Origin: Burkholderiales bacterium
Lineage (GTDB): Bacteria; Pseudomonadota; Gammaproteobacteria; Burkholderiales; Burkholderiaceae_C
Assembly: GCA_016191995.1 (NCBI GenBank)
Contig: JACPVA010000138.1
Span: 1-52,775 of the forward strand
Length of the DNA stretch: 52,775 nt
Direction: 5' to 3'
The notes under the pieces were generated by a model. The model saw nothing but the letters and a program-made list of their open reading frames with translations. It ran no database searches and was not told where the DNA came from. Positions 32,692-41,286 of this stretch are shown one piece after another. Within the stretch, counting starts at the first letter, position 1; each line of letters opens with the position of its first letter. The position numbers were made by a program, and so were the translations under genes.

Positions 32692-33168
32692 TCACTCAGG
32701 TGTCAGCGCGATGACGACGTATTGCCGGCCGTCCTTCTCGGCGCGGAAGCGGATCCGGTCTCCTTCCTTCAGTCCTTCGAGCAGCGCGGCGTCGCGGACG
32801 CGAAAGACCATCGTCATCGGCGGCATCTCGAGGTGCGGGATTTCGCCGTGGCGGATAGTCAGCTTGGCGGCCTCGCGGTCGATGCGGCGCACCTCGCCGC
32901 TGGTCATCGCGCTGGCGTCGGCCGCCGCGCCGGCCTGGGCGTGCGCCGGTGCGGGCGCGAGCGAGGCGCCCGCGGCCAACGCGAGGGCCGCGCCGAGGGC
33001 GAGCGACGCGGCAGCCATCCGCACCGGGGCGGACGGTCGGGAGCGCATCGTGAAGCCGGCCGATCCGTTCCGGGTGGCGGGCGTGCAGGCGGTCGGCGTG
33101 GTGCCGGCGGTTCGAGCCGGTGGCGCCTTTGGAGCGCTCGGAGCGAAAAGAGCACGGTCGTGGTTCAT
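32692..33168 (-). CDS. CusF-like periplasmic copper-binding protein
   Basis: The C-terminal domain (about residues 90-158) has TSGEVRRIDREAAKLTIRHG, then EIPHLEMPPMTMVFRVRDAA, the CusF OB-fold with His and two Met ligands (M-x-M). The Trp of E. coli CusF that caps Cu(I) corresponds to Met here. ATG 33168 has a ribosome-binding site (CGAGGATTGCG) but gives an odd 40-residue Pro/Thr-rich preface. ATG 33048 would begin a normal signal peptide directly. It is the last gene of the copper cluster and would carry periplasmic Cu(I)/Ag(I). Confidence 0.8.
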   Translation of the reverse strand: MNHDRALFAPSAPKAPPARTAGTTPTACTPATRNGSAGFTMRSRPSAPVRMAAASLALGAALALAAGASLAPAPAHAQAGAAADASAMTSGEVRRIDREAAKLTIRHGEIPHLEMPPMTMVFRVRDAALLEGLKEGDRIRFRAEKDGRQYVVIALTPE

Positions 33169-33209
33169 CGCAATCCTCGGTCGATTCATGGGGAACGGCT
33201 GCAGCGCCT

Positions 33210-33755
33210 TCAACGGTAGCTGGCGAAGACCTGGTGCCCGCCGCCGCGCTTCAGCAGCAGCACGTCGTAGGGGTCGCGCCGGCCGCCGTAATCGGGGCCG
33301 TCCATGCCGGGCGAGCCGACCGGCATGCGCGGCACCGCCAGACCGATCGCCGCCGGGCGCCCGCGCAGCAGGCGATGGAGGTCGGCCGCCGGCACATGGC
33401 CCTCGACCGCATAGCCGGCGACGCGCGCGGTGTGGCAGGAGCCGTACTCCAGCGCGATGCCCAGCCGCTCGCGCATCGCCGTGTTGCCGACGTCGTGCGC
33501 GATCGTCCTGAAACCGTTGGCCTCGAGGTGCGCGATCCAGTCCTTGCAGCAACCGCAGCTGGGGCTCTTCCAGACCTCGACCACCGGCGCGGACGCCGTC
33601 GCGGCAGGCGGCGCAGCCGCGCCCGATGACGCGGGCAGCGCCGCGGGGCCCGCGGCGGCCTGCGCCCGGGCTTGGCCGCCCGCGACCGCGGCCAGCGTGC
33701 CCGGCAGGGCGAGCGTGGCCAGGGTGGCCAGCAGGTGTCGGCGATGCGTTGTCAT
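33210..33755 (-). CDS. DUF411 metal-binding protein
   Basis: The 181-residue exported protein has an N-terminal signal (residues 1-32, ending ARAQA) and then an Ala/Pro linker. The DUF411 domain begins VVEVWKSPSCGCCKDWIAHL, with a C-x-C-C cluster likely to hold copper, then GYAVEGHVPAADLHRLL and VPRMPVGSPGMDG. DUF411 proteins occur in copper and silver resistance islands. It starts at ATG 33755, overlapping the cupredoxin stop (ATGA), with GAGGAG upstream. Translation is probably coupled. Confidence 0.85.
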   Translation of the reverse strand: MTTHRRHLLATLATLALPGTLAAVAGGQARAQAAAGPAALPASSGAAAPPAATASAPVVEVWKSPSCGCCKDWIAHLEANGFRTIAHDVGNTAMRERLGIALEYGSCHTARVAGYAVEGHVPAADLHRLLRGRPAAIGLAVPRMPVGSPGMDGPDYGGRRDPYDVLLLKRGGGHQVFASYR

Positions 33756-34315
33756 TGCGAGTCTCCTCGTGAAGTGACGTCGATGCGGCCGACCATGCCG
33801 GCCTCGTAGTGGCCCGGCAGCAGGCAGCCGAAGTCGAACGTGCCGGCGCGGTTGAAGGTCCAGACGAGCGTCCCGGTCTGGCCGGGATCGACATGCGCCA
33901 TCCACGGCTCGTCGTGCTCCATGTCGGGGAACCTGCGCATCATCTCGGCATGCTCGCGCAGCACGGCCTCGGTGCCGAGGACAAATTCGTGCCTCACCTG
34001 GCCAAGGTTGCGCACCGCGATGCGCACCGTCTCGCCCTCGCGCACGCTCAGGCGGTCGGGCGTGAATCGCATGCGGTCGTCCATGTCGACGTGGAGGGTT
34101 CGTGTCGCGATGGCGGCATCGCCGGCGATGCCCCAGGCTTTTTGCTCCTTCGCGACCGGGCCGGCGGCCCTGGCGTGGTCCTGCGGGCCGTGGGCCTGGG
34201 CGGCGCCGGTGAGCAGCATGGCGGCGCTGGCGACGGCAAGCGCGGCGGCGCGGGCCAGCGGAGAGCGCGGCTCGCGCGCCGGCGTCGTCGTCGCAGGCGG
34301 GATCGGGTTCTTCAT
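33752..34315 (-). CDS. exported cupredoxin (plastocyanin-like)
   Basis: The 187-residue protein has a signal peptide (to about residue 42, ending AAQA) and a single cupredoxin domain. The type-1 copper ligands are visible: His in QVRHEFVLG, and C-LLPG-H-YEAG-M near the C-terminus, giving the Cys-x4-His-x4-Met spacing. It probably shuttles electrons or sequesters copper in the periplasm. The 88 bp before it (34316-34403) are GTCGGG-like low-complexity DNA between it and the multicopper oxidase gene. ATG 34315 gives a normal signal peptide. Confidence 0.85.
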   Translation of the reverse strand: MKNPIPPATTTPAREPRSPLARAAALAVASAAMLLTGAAQAHGPQDHARAAGPVAKEQKAWGIAGDAAIATRTLHVDMDDRMRFTPDRLSVREGETVRIAVRNLGQVRHEFVLGTEAVLREHAEMMRRFPDMEHDEPWMAHVDPGQTGTLVWTFNRAGTFDFGCLLPGHYEAGMVGRIDVTSRGDSQ

Positions 34316-34403
34316 CGTTCGCTCGGTCCGGGTTCGGGGGGCGGATGTGGTCGTGTGGGGTCGTGTCGGGTCGGGCGGGGTCGGATGCGGTCGGATGCGG
34401 CAC

Positions 34404-35819
34404 TCAGTGATGCGCGCCATGGCCGCCGGCAGGCTTGCGCGCGCGCACCTCGACGTCGTGCGGCGGCTTGACGGCCGGCATCGCGCCCGGCCCTTCGGCT
34501 TGAAAACGCGCCGGCGCGGGCAGCTCGCCCGTGAACTCGTAGGCCACCGTGCCGGGCGGGTGCGCGTACCAGCCCGGGTCGCGGTAGTCGCCGCGCGGCT
34601 GGCCGCGCCGCACCTTGACGACCGACATCATGCCGCCCATGCCGATCGAGCCGAAGGGCCCGTCGCCGGCCATCATCGGCGGCGTGTTCTCGGGCAGCGG
34701 CATCTCCATCTCGGTCATGTCCTTCATGCCGCGCTCGCCCATCGCCATGTAGTCGGGGATCAGCCGCGTGATCTGGCGCGCCACGCCGCTGTGGTCGACG
34801 CCGATCAGCGTCGGCACGTCGTGCCCCATCGGGTTCATCGTGTGATGGCTCTTGTGGCAGTGGATCGCCCAGTCGCCTTCCTCGTCGGCCAGGAAGTCGA
34901 GCTGACGCATCTGGCCGACCGCGATGTTCTCGGTGATCTCGTGCTGGCGTGCGCTCTTCGGCGTGGGCCCGCCGTCGGTGCCGGTGACGAGGAACTCGTG
35001 CCCGTGCAGGTGGATCGGGTGGCTGGTCATCGTCAGGTTGCCGATGCGGATGCGCACCTTGTCCATGTGGCGCACGACCAGCGGGTCTATGCCGGGGAAG
35101 ATGCGGCTGTTCCAGCACCACAGGTTGAAGTCCAGCATCGTCATCACCTTCGGCGTGTAGCTGCCGGGGTCGATGTCGAAGGCGTTCAGCAGGAAGCAGA
35201 AGTCGCGGTCGACCTCGTCGATCAGCGGATGCCGGCCGCGCGGGTGGGTGATCCACATCCCCATCATCCCCATCGCCATCTGCACCATCTCGTCGCCGTG
35301 CGAGTGGTACATGAAGGTGCCGGGGCGGCGGGCGACGAACTCGTAGACGAAGGTCTTGCCCGGCGCGATGCCCGGTTGCGTCAGCCCGGTGACGCCGTCC
35401 ATGCCGCAGGGCAGGCGCTGGCCGTGCCAGTGCACACTGGTCAGCTCGGGCAGCCGGTTGGTGACGAAGATGCGCACGCGGTCGCCCTCGACGACCTCGA
35501 TCGTCGGCCCCGGGCTCTGGCCGTTGTAGCCCCACAGGTGGGCCTTGAAGCCCGGCATCATCTCGCGCACCACCGGCTCGGCGACGAGGTGGAACTCCTT
35601 CACCCCCTGGTTCATGCGCCAGGGCAGGGTCCAGCCGTTGAGCGTGACGACCGGGTTGTAGGGGCGGCCGGTCGCGGGCACGAGCGGCGGCGCGGTGCTG
35701 GCGCCGGTCTGGATCACCGGCTCGGGCAGCGCGGCGAGCGCCGCCTTGCCGACCGCGGCGGCGCTGGCGGCGGCGGTGATGGCGCCGGCACCGCGCAGGA
35801 ATTGGCGTCGGTTGAACAT
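34404..35819 (-). CDS. Tat-exported multicopper oxidase (copper resistance type)
   Basis: The 471-residue oxidase begins MFNRRQFLRGAG, a twin-arginine signal. All four copper clusters are present: VHWHGQRLP, YHSHGDEM, HPIHLHGHEF and HCHKSHHTMN, the last with the type-1 Cys and both flanking His. A Met-rich segment (YMAMGERGMKDMTEMEMPLP) near residue 375 resembles the Cu(I)-binding inserts of CueO/CopA. It probably oxidises Cu(I) to Cu(II) in the periplasm. It is shorter than PcoA/CopA (about 600 residues). Its neighbours are all copper-associated. Confidence 0.9.
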   Translation of the reverse strand: MFNRRQFLRGAGAITAAASAAAVGKAALAALPEPVIQTGASTAPPLVPATGRPYNPVVTLNGWTLPWRMNQGVKEFHLVAEPVVREMMPGFKAHLWGYNGQSPGPTIEVVEGDRVRIFVTNRLPELTSVHWHGQRLPCGMDGVTGLTQPGIAPGKTFVYEFVARRPGTFMYHSHGDEMVQMAMGMMGMWITHPRGRHPLIDEVDRDFCFLLNAFDIDPGSYTPKVMTMLDFNLWCWNSRIFPGIDPLVVRHMDKVRIRIGNLTMTSHPIHLHGHEFLVTGTDGGPTPKSARQHEITENIAVGQMRQLDFLADEEGDWAIHCHKSHHTMNPMGHDVPTLIGVDHSGVARQITRLIPDYMAMGERGMKDMTEMEMPLPENTPPMMAGDGPFGSIGMGGMMSVVKVRRGQPRGDYRDPGWYAHPPGTVAYEFTGELPAPARFQAEGPGAMPAVKPPHDVEVRARKPAGGHGAHH

Positions 35820-35900
35820 CGTCGGGGTTCGTCGGTGGGTCGGGGGTGTCGGGCTGCGTGCGGCTGCAGGTGCTGCTGCGGTCGTGGCTGCGGGTGCGGC

Positions 35901-37322
35901 TCAGTGCGGGTCGGGCGCCGTCGCGGCGGCCGGGCCCGCCGGGCCTGCGACCGGGATCAGCGCCGGCTTGCCGACCAGCGCCATGTCCAGGTCGGCCTGC
36001 GCGAGCCAGAACGCGCGCAGCGCGTCGATCGTGGCGACGACGGCGGCGATCTGCGCGCGCGCATCGGCCAGCAGGTCGAAGACGCCGATGAACATGCCGT
36101 TGTAGCGCAGCAGCTGCTCCTCGGAGATGCGCTGCGCCAGCGGCAGGATCTCGTCGCGCTGGTGGCGCGCGAGATCCCACGCCGTGCGGTAGGCGCCGTA
36201 GGCCTCGCGCAGCTCGGAGCGGGCGTCGATCGCGGTCTGCGCGGCGCGGTGCAGCGTGCGCAGGTGGACGGCTTCGGCGCGCGCGATCCTGGCGTCGCCC
36301 CAGTCGAACAGCGGCAGCTCGATCCCGAGCTCCCAGCCGCGCTCGCCCGGCCCGTCGCTCGACGAGTTGCGCGCCAGGCCGAGCTCCAGCACGTCGACGA
36401 ACCGCGTCGTGCGCGTCAGCCCCAGCTCGCGTGCCGCCTGCTCGACCGCCAGCCGCGCCGCCTGCACGTCGAGCCGCTGCGCCATGCCCTGGCGCTCGAT
36501 ATCGGGGGCGTCCAGCGGCTCGGCCGGCAGGTCGGGCAGGCGCTCGGGCAGCGTGAACGCGGTCTGCGCGCCCCACAGGCCGAGCTTGCGCACCAGCCGC
36601 TCGCGGCTGGCGCGCGCCGCCTGCTCGGCCTGCGCCAGGCCGAGCGTCGCCTCGGCGTGGAAGCCCTGCTCGCGCTCCCGCATCAGGCGGTTGAAGTTGC
36701 CGACCTGCTCCATGCGCCGCGCCAGCTCGGCCCCCGCCTCGGCAGCGTCGCGCACCTGGCGCCGGTAGCGCAGCATCTGCTCGGCGGCGACCGCGTCGAC
36801 CCAGGCGCGGCGCACGTCGGCGGCGGCTGCCAGCAGGTCCATCGTCAGCTCGCGCTGCAGCTGCTCGAAGCGGCGCTGCTCCAGCTCGCGCAGCATCGGC
36901 AGCGCGAGCAGCCGCGCCAGATTGAGGTGCAGGCCGCGCTCGATCTCGCGCTCGTCGCCGGCCCGCATGCGGCCGAAGGTGAAGCCGGGGTTCGGCAGCC
37001 GCCCGGCCTGCACGACCTCGGCCGCGCCGATGCCCAGGTCCGCCAGCCGCGCCTGCAGCCCGCGGTGCGCGAGCAGCGCGACCTGCACCGCGGCGTCGGC
37101 GGTCAGCGGCTGCGCCAGCAGCTCGGCGACGCGGGCGTCGATCGCGCTTCGGTCGGCCTCGCTGCGGTCGGCGCGCAGCTCGGCGCCCAGGCGCGCGCGC
37201 ACCGTCTCGGCGACCGGGGCGAGTCCGGCATCGGGGTCCACGGTCGCGCAGCCGGCGAGCAGCGCGACGCCGGGCAGCGCGATGGCGGCGCGCGCACCCG
37301 GCCGGGATGGCGGCGGCTTCAT
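35901..37322 (-). CDS. TolC-family outer-membrane lipoprotein
   Basis: The 473-residue protein has a lipobox, VALLAGCA, with Cys at about residue 25. Two TolC repeats rich in long helices follow (VQVALLAHRGLQARLADLGI, DAPDIERQGMAQRLDVQAAR). GWELGIELPLFDWGDARIAR is the classic OEP strand region. No RND pump or membrane-fusion gene is adjacent, which is unusual for an efflux duct; in this cluster it may partner elsewhere or act as a copper-island accessory. Its start overlaps the stop of the upstream gene (ATGA). Confidence 0.85.
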   Translation of the reverse strand: MKPPPSRPGARAAIALPGVALLAGCATVDPDAGLAPVAETVRARLGAELRADRSEADRSAIDARVAELLAQPLTADAAVQVALLAHRGLQARLADLGIGAAEVVQAGRLPNPGFTFGRMRAGDEREIERGLHLNLARLLALPMLRELEQRRFEQLQRELTMDLLAAAADVRRAWVDAVAAEQMLRYRRQVRDAAEAGAELARRMEQVGNFNRLMREREQGFHAEATLGLAQAEQAARASRERLVRKLGLWGAQTAFTLPERLPDLPAEPLDAPDIERQGMAQRLDVQAARLAVEQAARELGLTRTTRFVDVLELGLARNSSSDGPGERGWELGIELPLFDWGDARIARAEAVHLRTLHRAAQTAIDARSELREAYGAYRTAWDLARHQRDEILPLAQRISEEQLLRYNGMFIGVFDLLADARAQIAAVVATIDALRAFWLAQADLDMALVGKPALIPVAGPAGPAAATAPDPH

Positions 37323-37714
37323 CGGCCCGGCGACGCGGGCGGCGTCGTGGGGTGGCGGTGCTCGCCCGGGCCCGGATCGGCGTCGGGCTGGTGCGCCTCG
37401 CGCAGGTAGCTGCGCCAGCCGCCGATACGGCCGACGCGGTCGTTGGCTTCGCGCCAGGGCACCCGCTCGTCGGCGGCGAGGGCGCGATAGGCCGCCAGGC
37501 TCGATCGGTGCACGAGCGCCGGCACCGGCGCCGCGGGATCGAGCGGGTCGGCCCTGGCCGTGGACGCGACCGAGGCGGGACCGGCTGGCGGCAGCACGTC
37601 CGAAGCGGCCCAGGCCGGCGCACCGGCGCAGGCGAGCGTGAGCACGAGCCGGGCGATGCCGGCCGATGGGGCGGGGCAGGGCCGTTCAGGCGGCCGGACC
37701 GATGTCGTGAACAT
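37319..37714 (-). CDS. small exported protein of copper cluster, unknown function
   Basis: The 131-residue protein from ATG 37714 has a signal peptide (to about residue 37, ending AWA). A short soluble part contains VPALVHRSSLAAYRALAADE and RVPWREANDRVGRIGGWRSY. I recall similar sequences beside TolC and multicopper oxidase genes in proteobacterial copper loci. No Cys is present in the mature part; His residues lie in the tail. It is translationally coupled to the TolC-like gene (four-base overlap). The function is unassigned. Confidence 0.7.
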   Translation of the reverse strand: MFTTSVRPPERPCPAPSAGIARLVLTLACAGAPAWAASDVLPPAGPASVASTARADPLDPAAPVPALVHRSSLAAYRALAADERVPWREANDRVGRIGGWRSYLREAHQPDADPGPGEHRHPTTPPASPGR

Positions 37715-37802
37715 GCGCGGACTTCCCGTGGCGGGGCTCGAACCGCCGCGGCGCCGGCTGACCGGGCCGCGGCTGCGGGGCGCGCACGCTGGCGCGCCGG
37801 GT

Positions 37803-38252
37803 TCAGGCCGCGGGAAGCCGGGGCGGGCGTTCGAGCGCGGGCGCGACGATGCCGGCGATGGCCGCCGCCGGGCCCGCCGCCCATCCGCCGTCAGGCACGG
37901 GCGACGCGGCGGCGTGCAAGACCGCGGGCAGCAAGGCCGCAGGGGCGGCGCACGCGGCGCAGAAGGCGCAGGACTGCGCGCCCGCTGCGGCCGGCGTGAC
38001 AGCCTCGTCGCCGGACGACGCGGCCGCATCGAGATCGCCCAACGCGGCTGCTTGCATCGCCGCATGTGGCGTCACATGCGCGCCGTGGCCCATGGACGCG
38101 ACTGCGTTGGCGTGATGCCCGGGTCCAGCCGCGCTGGCCGCTGCCGACGAGCCATGCGTCACGCAAAGCCCGAGCGCGCTGCCCGCCACCGCCTGCCAGG
38201 GCAGGGCGAGGGCCACCAGGCACAGAACGAGCGAACGCAGCCAGCGCGACAT
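37803..38252 (-). CDS. small exported His/Met/Cys-rich protein, first gene of copper cluster
   Basis: The 149-residue protein from ATG 38252 begins with a signal segment (LRSLVLCLVALALPWQAVAG). Its body holds a histidine-rich stretch (GHHANAVASMGHGAHVTPHA) and a C-x-F-C-x-x-C cluster near residue 97. A hydrophobic C-terminal half follows. These look like metal ligands, consistent with a copper-binding accessory protein. No named family is recognised. It lies first in the minus-strand cluster, beside a GGCGCG inverted repeat. Confidence 0.65.
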   Translation of the reverse strand: MSRWLRSLVLCLVALALPWQAVAGSALGLCVTHGSSAAASAAGPGHHANAVASMGHGAHVTPHAAMQAAALGDLDAAASSGDEAVTPAAAGAQSCAFCAACAAPAALLPAVLHAAASPVPDGGWAAGPAAAIAGIVAPALERPPRLPAA

Positions 38253-38272
38253 GGATGTGATGCTAGCCGAGC

Positions 38273-38289
38273 GGCGCGATATCCGCGCC
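38273..38289. promoter_or_regulatory. inverted repeat upstream of the copper cluster
   Basis: GGCGCG and CGCGCC flank ATATC, 20 bp before the ATG at 38252 on the minus strand. It could be an operator, but in 70% GC DNA such repeats also arise by chance. No copper-responsive regulator gene is in the window. The rest of the 236-bp divergent gap shows no gene. Confidence 0.25.
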
Positions 38290-38488
38290 ACCGGCAGGGT
38301 CAGCCGCGGCGGTGCGCCGGGCGACAAGGCGCGCGGCCGCGCCACCCGTGTCATGGGAAACTCGCCGCTACGGCCTGGCGGCAACGGGCGCGCGGGCGTC
38401 GGACGGCGGCAGCGCACGCAAGGCCGGTGCCATGCGCCGGTCTGCGGCCGCGAACGCGGCGGCGGAGGATGACGATGGAGCAACGAGG

Positions 38489-39988
38489 ATGAAGATAGGC
38501 AAGGATTCGGCGGTGCTGGTGGTCGGCGCCGGCATCATGGGCGCGGGCATCGCGCAGGTGGCCGCGCAGGCCGGGCACGCGGTGTGGCTGCACGACGCGC
38601 GCGACGGCGCCGCGGCGCAGGCGTGCGACAAGCTCGGCGCGACGCTGCAAGGCCTGGTCGCCAAGGGCAAGCTGGCCGCCGACGCGGCCGCGGCGACGAT
38701 CGCGCGCGTGCGCCCGGTGGCGGCGCTGACCGAGGCCGCCGGCGCGGCGATCGCGGTCGAGGCGATCGTCGAGGACCTGCAGGCCAAGCGCGCGCTCTTC
38801 GCCGAGCTGGAGACGCTGCTCGGCGCCGATGCGGTGCTGGCGACGAATACCTCGTCGATCTCGGTCACCGCGATCGCGAACGGCATGCAGCGCCCCGGGC
38901 GGCTGGTCGGCATGCACTTCTTCAACCCGGTGCCGCTGATGAAGCTGGTCGAGGTCGTCAGCGGGTTGCGCACCGATGGCGAGGTCGCGCAGGCGGTGTT
39001 CGACCTTGCCGCGGCCTGGGGCAAGACGCCGGTGCACGCGAAGTCCACCCCGGGCTTCGTCGTCAACCGCATCGCGCGCCCGTTCTACGCCGAGTCGCTG
39101 CAGCTGCTGCTCGAGCGCGCGGTCGAGCCGTCGGTGCTCGACGCCTGCCTGCGCGGCGCCGGGTTCCGCATGGGCCCTTGCGAGCTTATCGACCTCATCG
39201 GCCACGATACCAACTTCGCCGTCTCGCGATCGGTCTACGAGGCCAACTTCCAGGACAAGCGCTACATGCCGTCGCTGCTGCAGGCCGAGATGGTCGCCGG
39301 CGGGCTGCTCGGGCGCAAGAGCGGGCAGGGCTTCTACCGCTACGGCGACGGCGGCGGCGTGCCGGCGCTGCCGGCGTTCGAGCCGGCGAGCGCGCCGTAT
39401 GCGCAGCGCGTCGTGCTGCACGGCGCGGGGCCGGTCGCGGATCGGCTGACGCTGGCGCTGGCCGGGCAGGCCTTCGAGCGCGATACCGCCAGCGGCTGGA
39501 CCGGGCTCGAGGTCGACGGCGCGCAGCTGCGGCTGACCGACGGCCGCTGCGCGAGCGCGATCGGTGCCGAGGTCGCGGTCTTCGACCTGCCGATCCACCC
39601 GTCGCTCGGCGGCCGCGAGCGCGGCACGCCGCTGGCCTTCGCGCTGTCGGACCGCGCCAGCGGCGCCTGGGTGCAGGCGGCGGCGCAGTGGCTGCGCGCG
39701 GCCGGCTTCCACGCCCAGCGCATCGCCGATGCGCCGGGGCTGATCGTCGCGAGGACGCTGGCGATGCTGGTCAACGAGGCCTGCGACGCCGTGCACCAGG
39801 GTGTGTGCAGCGAGGCCGGCGCCGACGCGGCGATGAAGCTCGGCGTCAACTACCCCGCGGGGCCGTTCGAGTGGCTCGCGCGCTGGGATGCGGCGCGCAT
39901 CGCGCAGCTGCTCGACGCGCTGGCGGCGACCTACCGCGGCGAGCGCTACCGCGTCAGCCCGGCGCTGCGGCGCCGCAGCTGGGCATGA
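38489..39988 (+). CDS. 3-hydroxyacyl-CoA dehydrogenase (PaaH-type)
   Basis: The 499-residue protein has VLVVGAGIMGAGIAQVAAQA (Rossmann NAD site, residues 9-28), NTSSISVTAIANGMQRPGRL and GMHFFNPVPLMKLVEVVSG with the catalytic His. TPGFVVNRIARPFYAESLQL starts the C-terminal domain, and a second 3HCDH_C repeat (about residues 400-490) ends the protein. This two-repeat layout matches PaaH/PaaC, which oxidises 3-hydroxyadipyl-CoA, or a general beta-oxidation enzyme. No other paa genes are nearby. ATG 38489 follows ACGAGG. It is followed by a CaiB-family gene after 34 bp. Confidence 0.85.
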   Translation: MKIGKDSAVLVVGAGIMGAGIAQVAAQAGHAVWLHDARDGAAAQACDKLGATLQGLVAKGKLAADAAAATIARVRPVAALTEAAGAAIAVEAIVEDLQAKRALFAELETLLGADAVLATNTSSISVTAIANGMQRPGRLVGMHFFNPVPLMKLVEVVSGLRTDGEVAQAVFDLAAAWGKTPVHAKSTPGFVVNRIARPFYAESLQLLLERAVEPSVLDACLRGAGFRMGPCELIDLIGHDTNFAVSRSVYEANFQDKRYMPSLLQAEMVAGGLLGRKSGQGFYRYGDGGGVPALPAFEPASAPYAQRVVLHGAGPVADRLTLALAGQAFERDTASGWTGLEVDGAQLRLTDGRCASAIGAEVAVFDLPIHPSLGGRERGTPLAFALSDRASGAWVQAAAQWLRAAGFHAQRIADAPGLIVARTLAMLVNEACDAVHQGVCSEAGADAAMKLGVNYPAGPFEWLARWDAARIAQLLDALAATYRGERYRVSPALRRRSWA

Positions 39989-40022
39989 CGCCGCCGGCCG
40001 CAGGTGCCGCGGGAGCGCGGCG

Positions 40023-41213
40023 ATGAGCGCAACCGGCGACGCCTCGCAGGTGCCGGCTGCATCCGGCCCGCTGGCCGGCCTGCGCGTGCTCGAGCTCGCC
40101 AGCATCGGCCCCGGGCCGATGGCGACGATGCTGCTGGCCGACCTGGGCGCCGACGTGATCCGCGTCGACCGCACGCTGGCGGCGCCGCTCGGGGTGCCGA
40201 TGCCGGCGCGCTTCGACGTCAACGGCCGCAGCCGGCGCTCGGTGGCGCTCGACCTCAAGCAGCCGGCGGCGGTCGACGCGGTGCGCCGGCTCGCCGACCG
40301 CGCCGACGTGCTGGTCGAGGGCTGGCGCCCGGGGGTGGCCGAGCGGCTGGGGCTGGGGCCGGACGAGCTGCTGGCGCGCAACCCGGCGCTGGTCTACGGC
40401 CGCATGACCGGCTGGGGGCAGCAAGGGCCGCTGGCCGACCGCGCCGGGCACGATATCGACTACCTCGCCGTCGCCGGCGCGCTGGGCGCGATCGGCCCGG
40501 CCGACGGCAAGCCGGTGCCGCCGCTGAACCTGGTAGCCGACTACGGCGGCGGCGCGCTGTACCTGGCGTTCGGCATCCTGGCCGCGGTCGTCGAGCGCCA
40601 GCGCTCCGGGCGCGGGCAGGTCGTCGACGCGGCGATGGTCGACGGCGTGGCGTCGCTGAGCGGGATCTTCCACGGCCTGCGCGCGGCCGGGCTGTGGGAT
40701 GCCGGCGAGGCGGCACGCGGGCACAACCTGCTCGACGGCGGCGCGCCGTTCTACGACACCTATGCCTGCGCCGACGGCCGCTTCGTCGCCGTCGGCGCGC
40801 TGGAGCCCCCGTTCTTCGCCGAGCTGCTCGCCAGGCTGGGGCTGGACTCATCGTGGCGCGGCCGCCAGTACGACCGCCGCGCCTGGCCCGAGCTGCGCGC
40901 GGCGCTGGCGGCCGCCTTCGCGACGCGCTCGCGCGACGACTGGGCGGCGCATTTCGGCGCCAGCGATGCCTGTGTTGCCCCGGTGTTGACGCTGGCCGAG
41001 GCGCCGGCGCACCCGCATCTGCGCGCGCGGGCGAGCTTCGTCGAGGTCGACGGCGTCGTGCAGCCGGCGCCGGCACCGCGCTTCTCGCGCACGCCGGCGG
41101 CGGCGCCGCGGCGCGGGCCCGAGCCCGGCGCCGATACCGATGCCGTGCTCGCCGAGGCCGGCCTCGGCGCCGACGAGATCGCCGCGCTGCGCGCCAGCGG
41201 GGCGGCGAAGTGA
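40023..41213 (+). CDS. CaiB/BaiF CoA-transferase family protein (alpha-methylacyl-CoA racemase-like)
   Basis: The 396-residue protein starts LAGLRVLELASIGPGPMATM, then LADLGADVIRVDR, VALDLKQPAAVDAVRRLADR, ADVLVEGWRPGVAERLGLGP and RMTGWGQQGPLADRAGHDID. These are CaiB-family blocks, with the active-site Asp in HDIDY. The H-DID-Y and MTGWGQ patterns match alpha-methylacyl-CoA racemases, which epimerise 2-methylacyl-CoA for beta-oxidation. Its partner upstream, a hydroxyacyl-CoA dehydrogenase, fits branched-chain fatty-acid breakdown. The length is normal. Confidence 0.85.
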   Translation: MSATGDASQVPAASGPLAGLRVLELASIGPGPMATMLLADLGADVIRVDRTLAAPLGVPMPARFDVNGRSRRSVALDLKQPAAVDAVRRLADRADVLVEGWRPGVAERLGLGPDELLARNPALVYGRMTGWGQQGPLADRAGHDIDYLAVAGALGAIGPADGKPVPPLNLVADYGGGALYLAFGILAAVVERQRSGRGQVVDAAMVDGVASLSGIFHGLRAAGLWDAGEAARGHNLLDGGAPFYDTYACADGRFVAVGALEPPFFAELLARLGLDSSWRGRQYDRRAWPELRAALAAAFATRSRDDWAAHFGASDACVAPVLTLAEAPAHPHLRARASFVEVDGVVQPAPAPRFSRTPAAAPRRGPEPGADTDAVLAEAGLGADEIAALRASGAAK

Positions 41214-41286
41214 GCAAGCTCCTGCCCCTTCGGAGACCCGGTGTGCCGGTTGCGACGCACGCGCGCCGATTCCGCGAAGACCGCCG

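Noticed and set aside
35901..37322. TolC-like gene as part of a CusCBA pump
   Set aside because: No membrane-fusion or RND gene is adjacent, so assignment as CusC is not supported.
33840..37409. A plus-strand open frame of about 1190 codons opposite the copper cluster
   Set aside because: It is Arg/His/Ala-rich without domains and mirrors well-supported minus-strand genes. High GC makes such antisense frames common.
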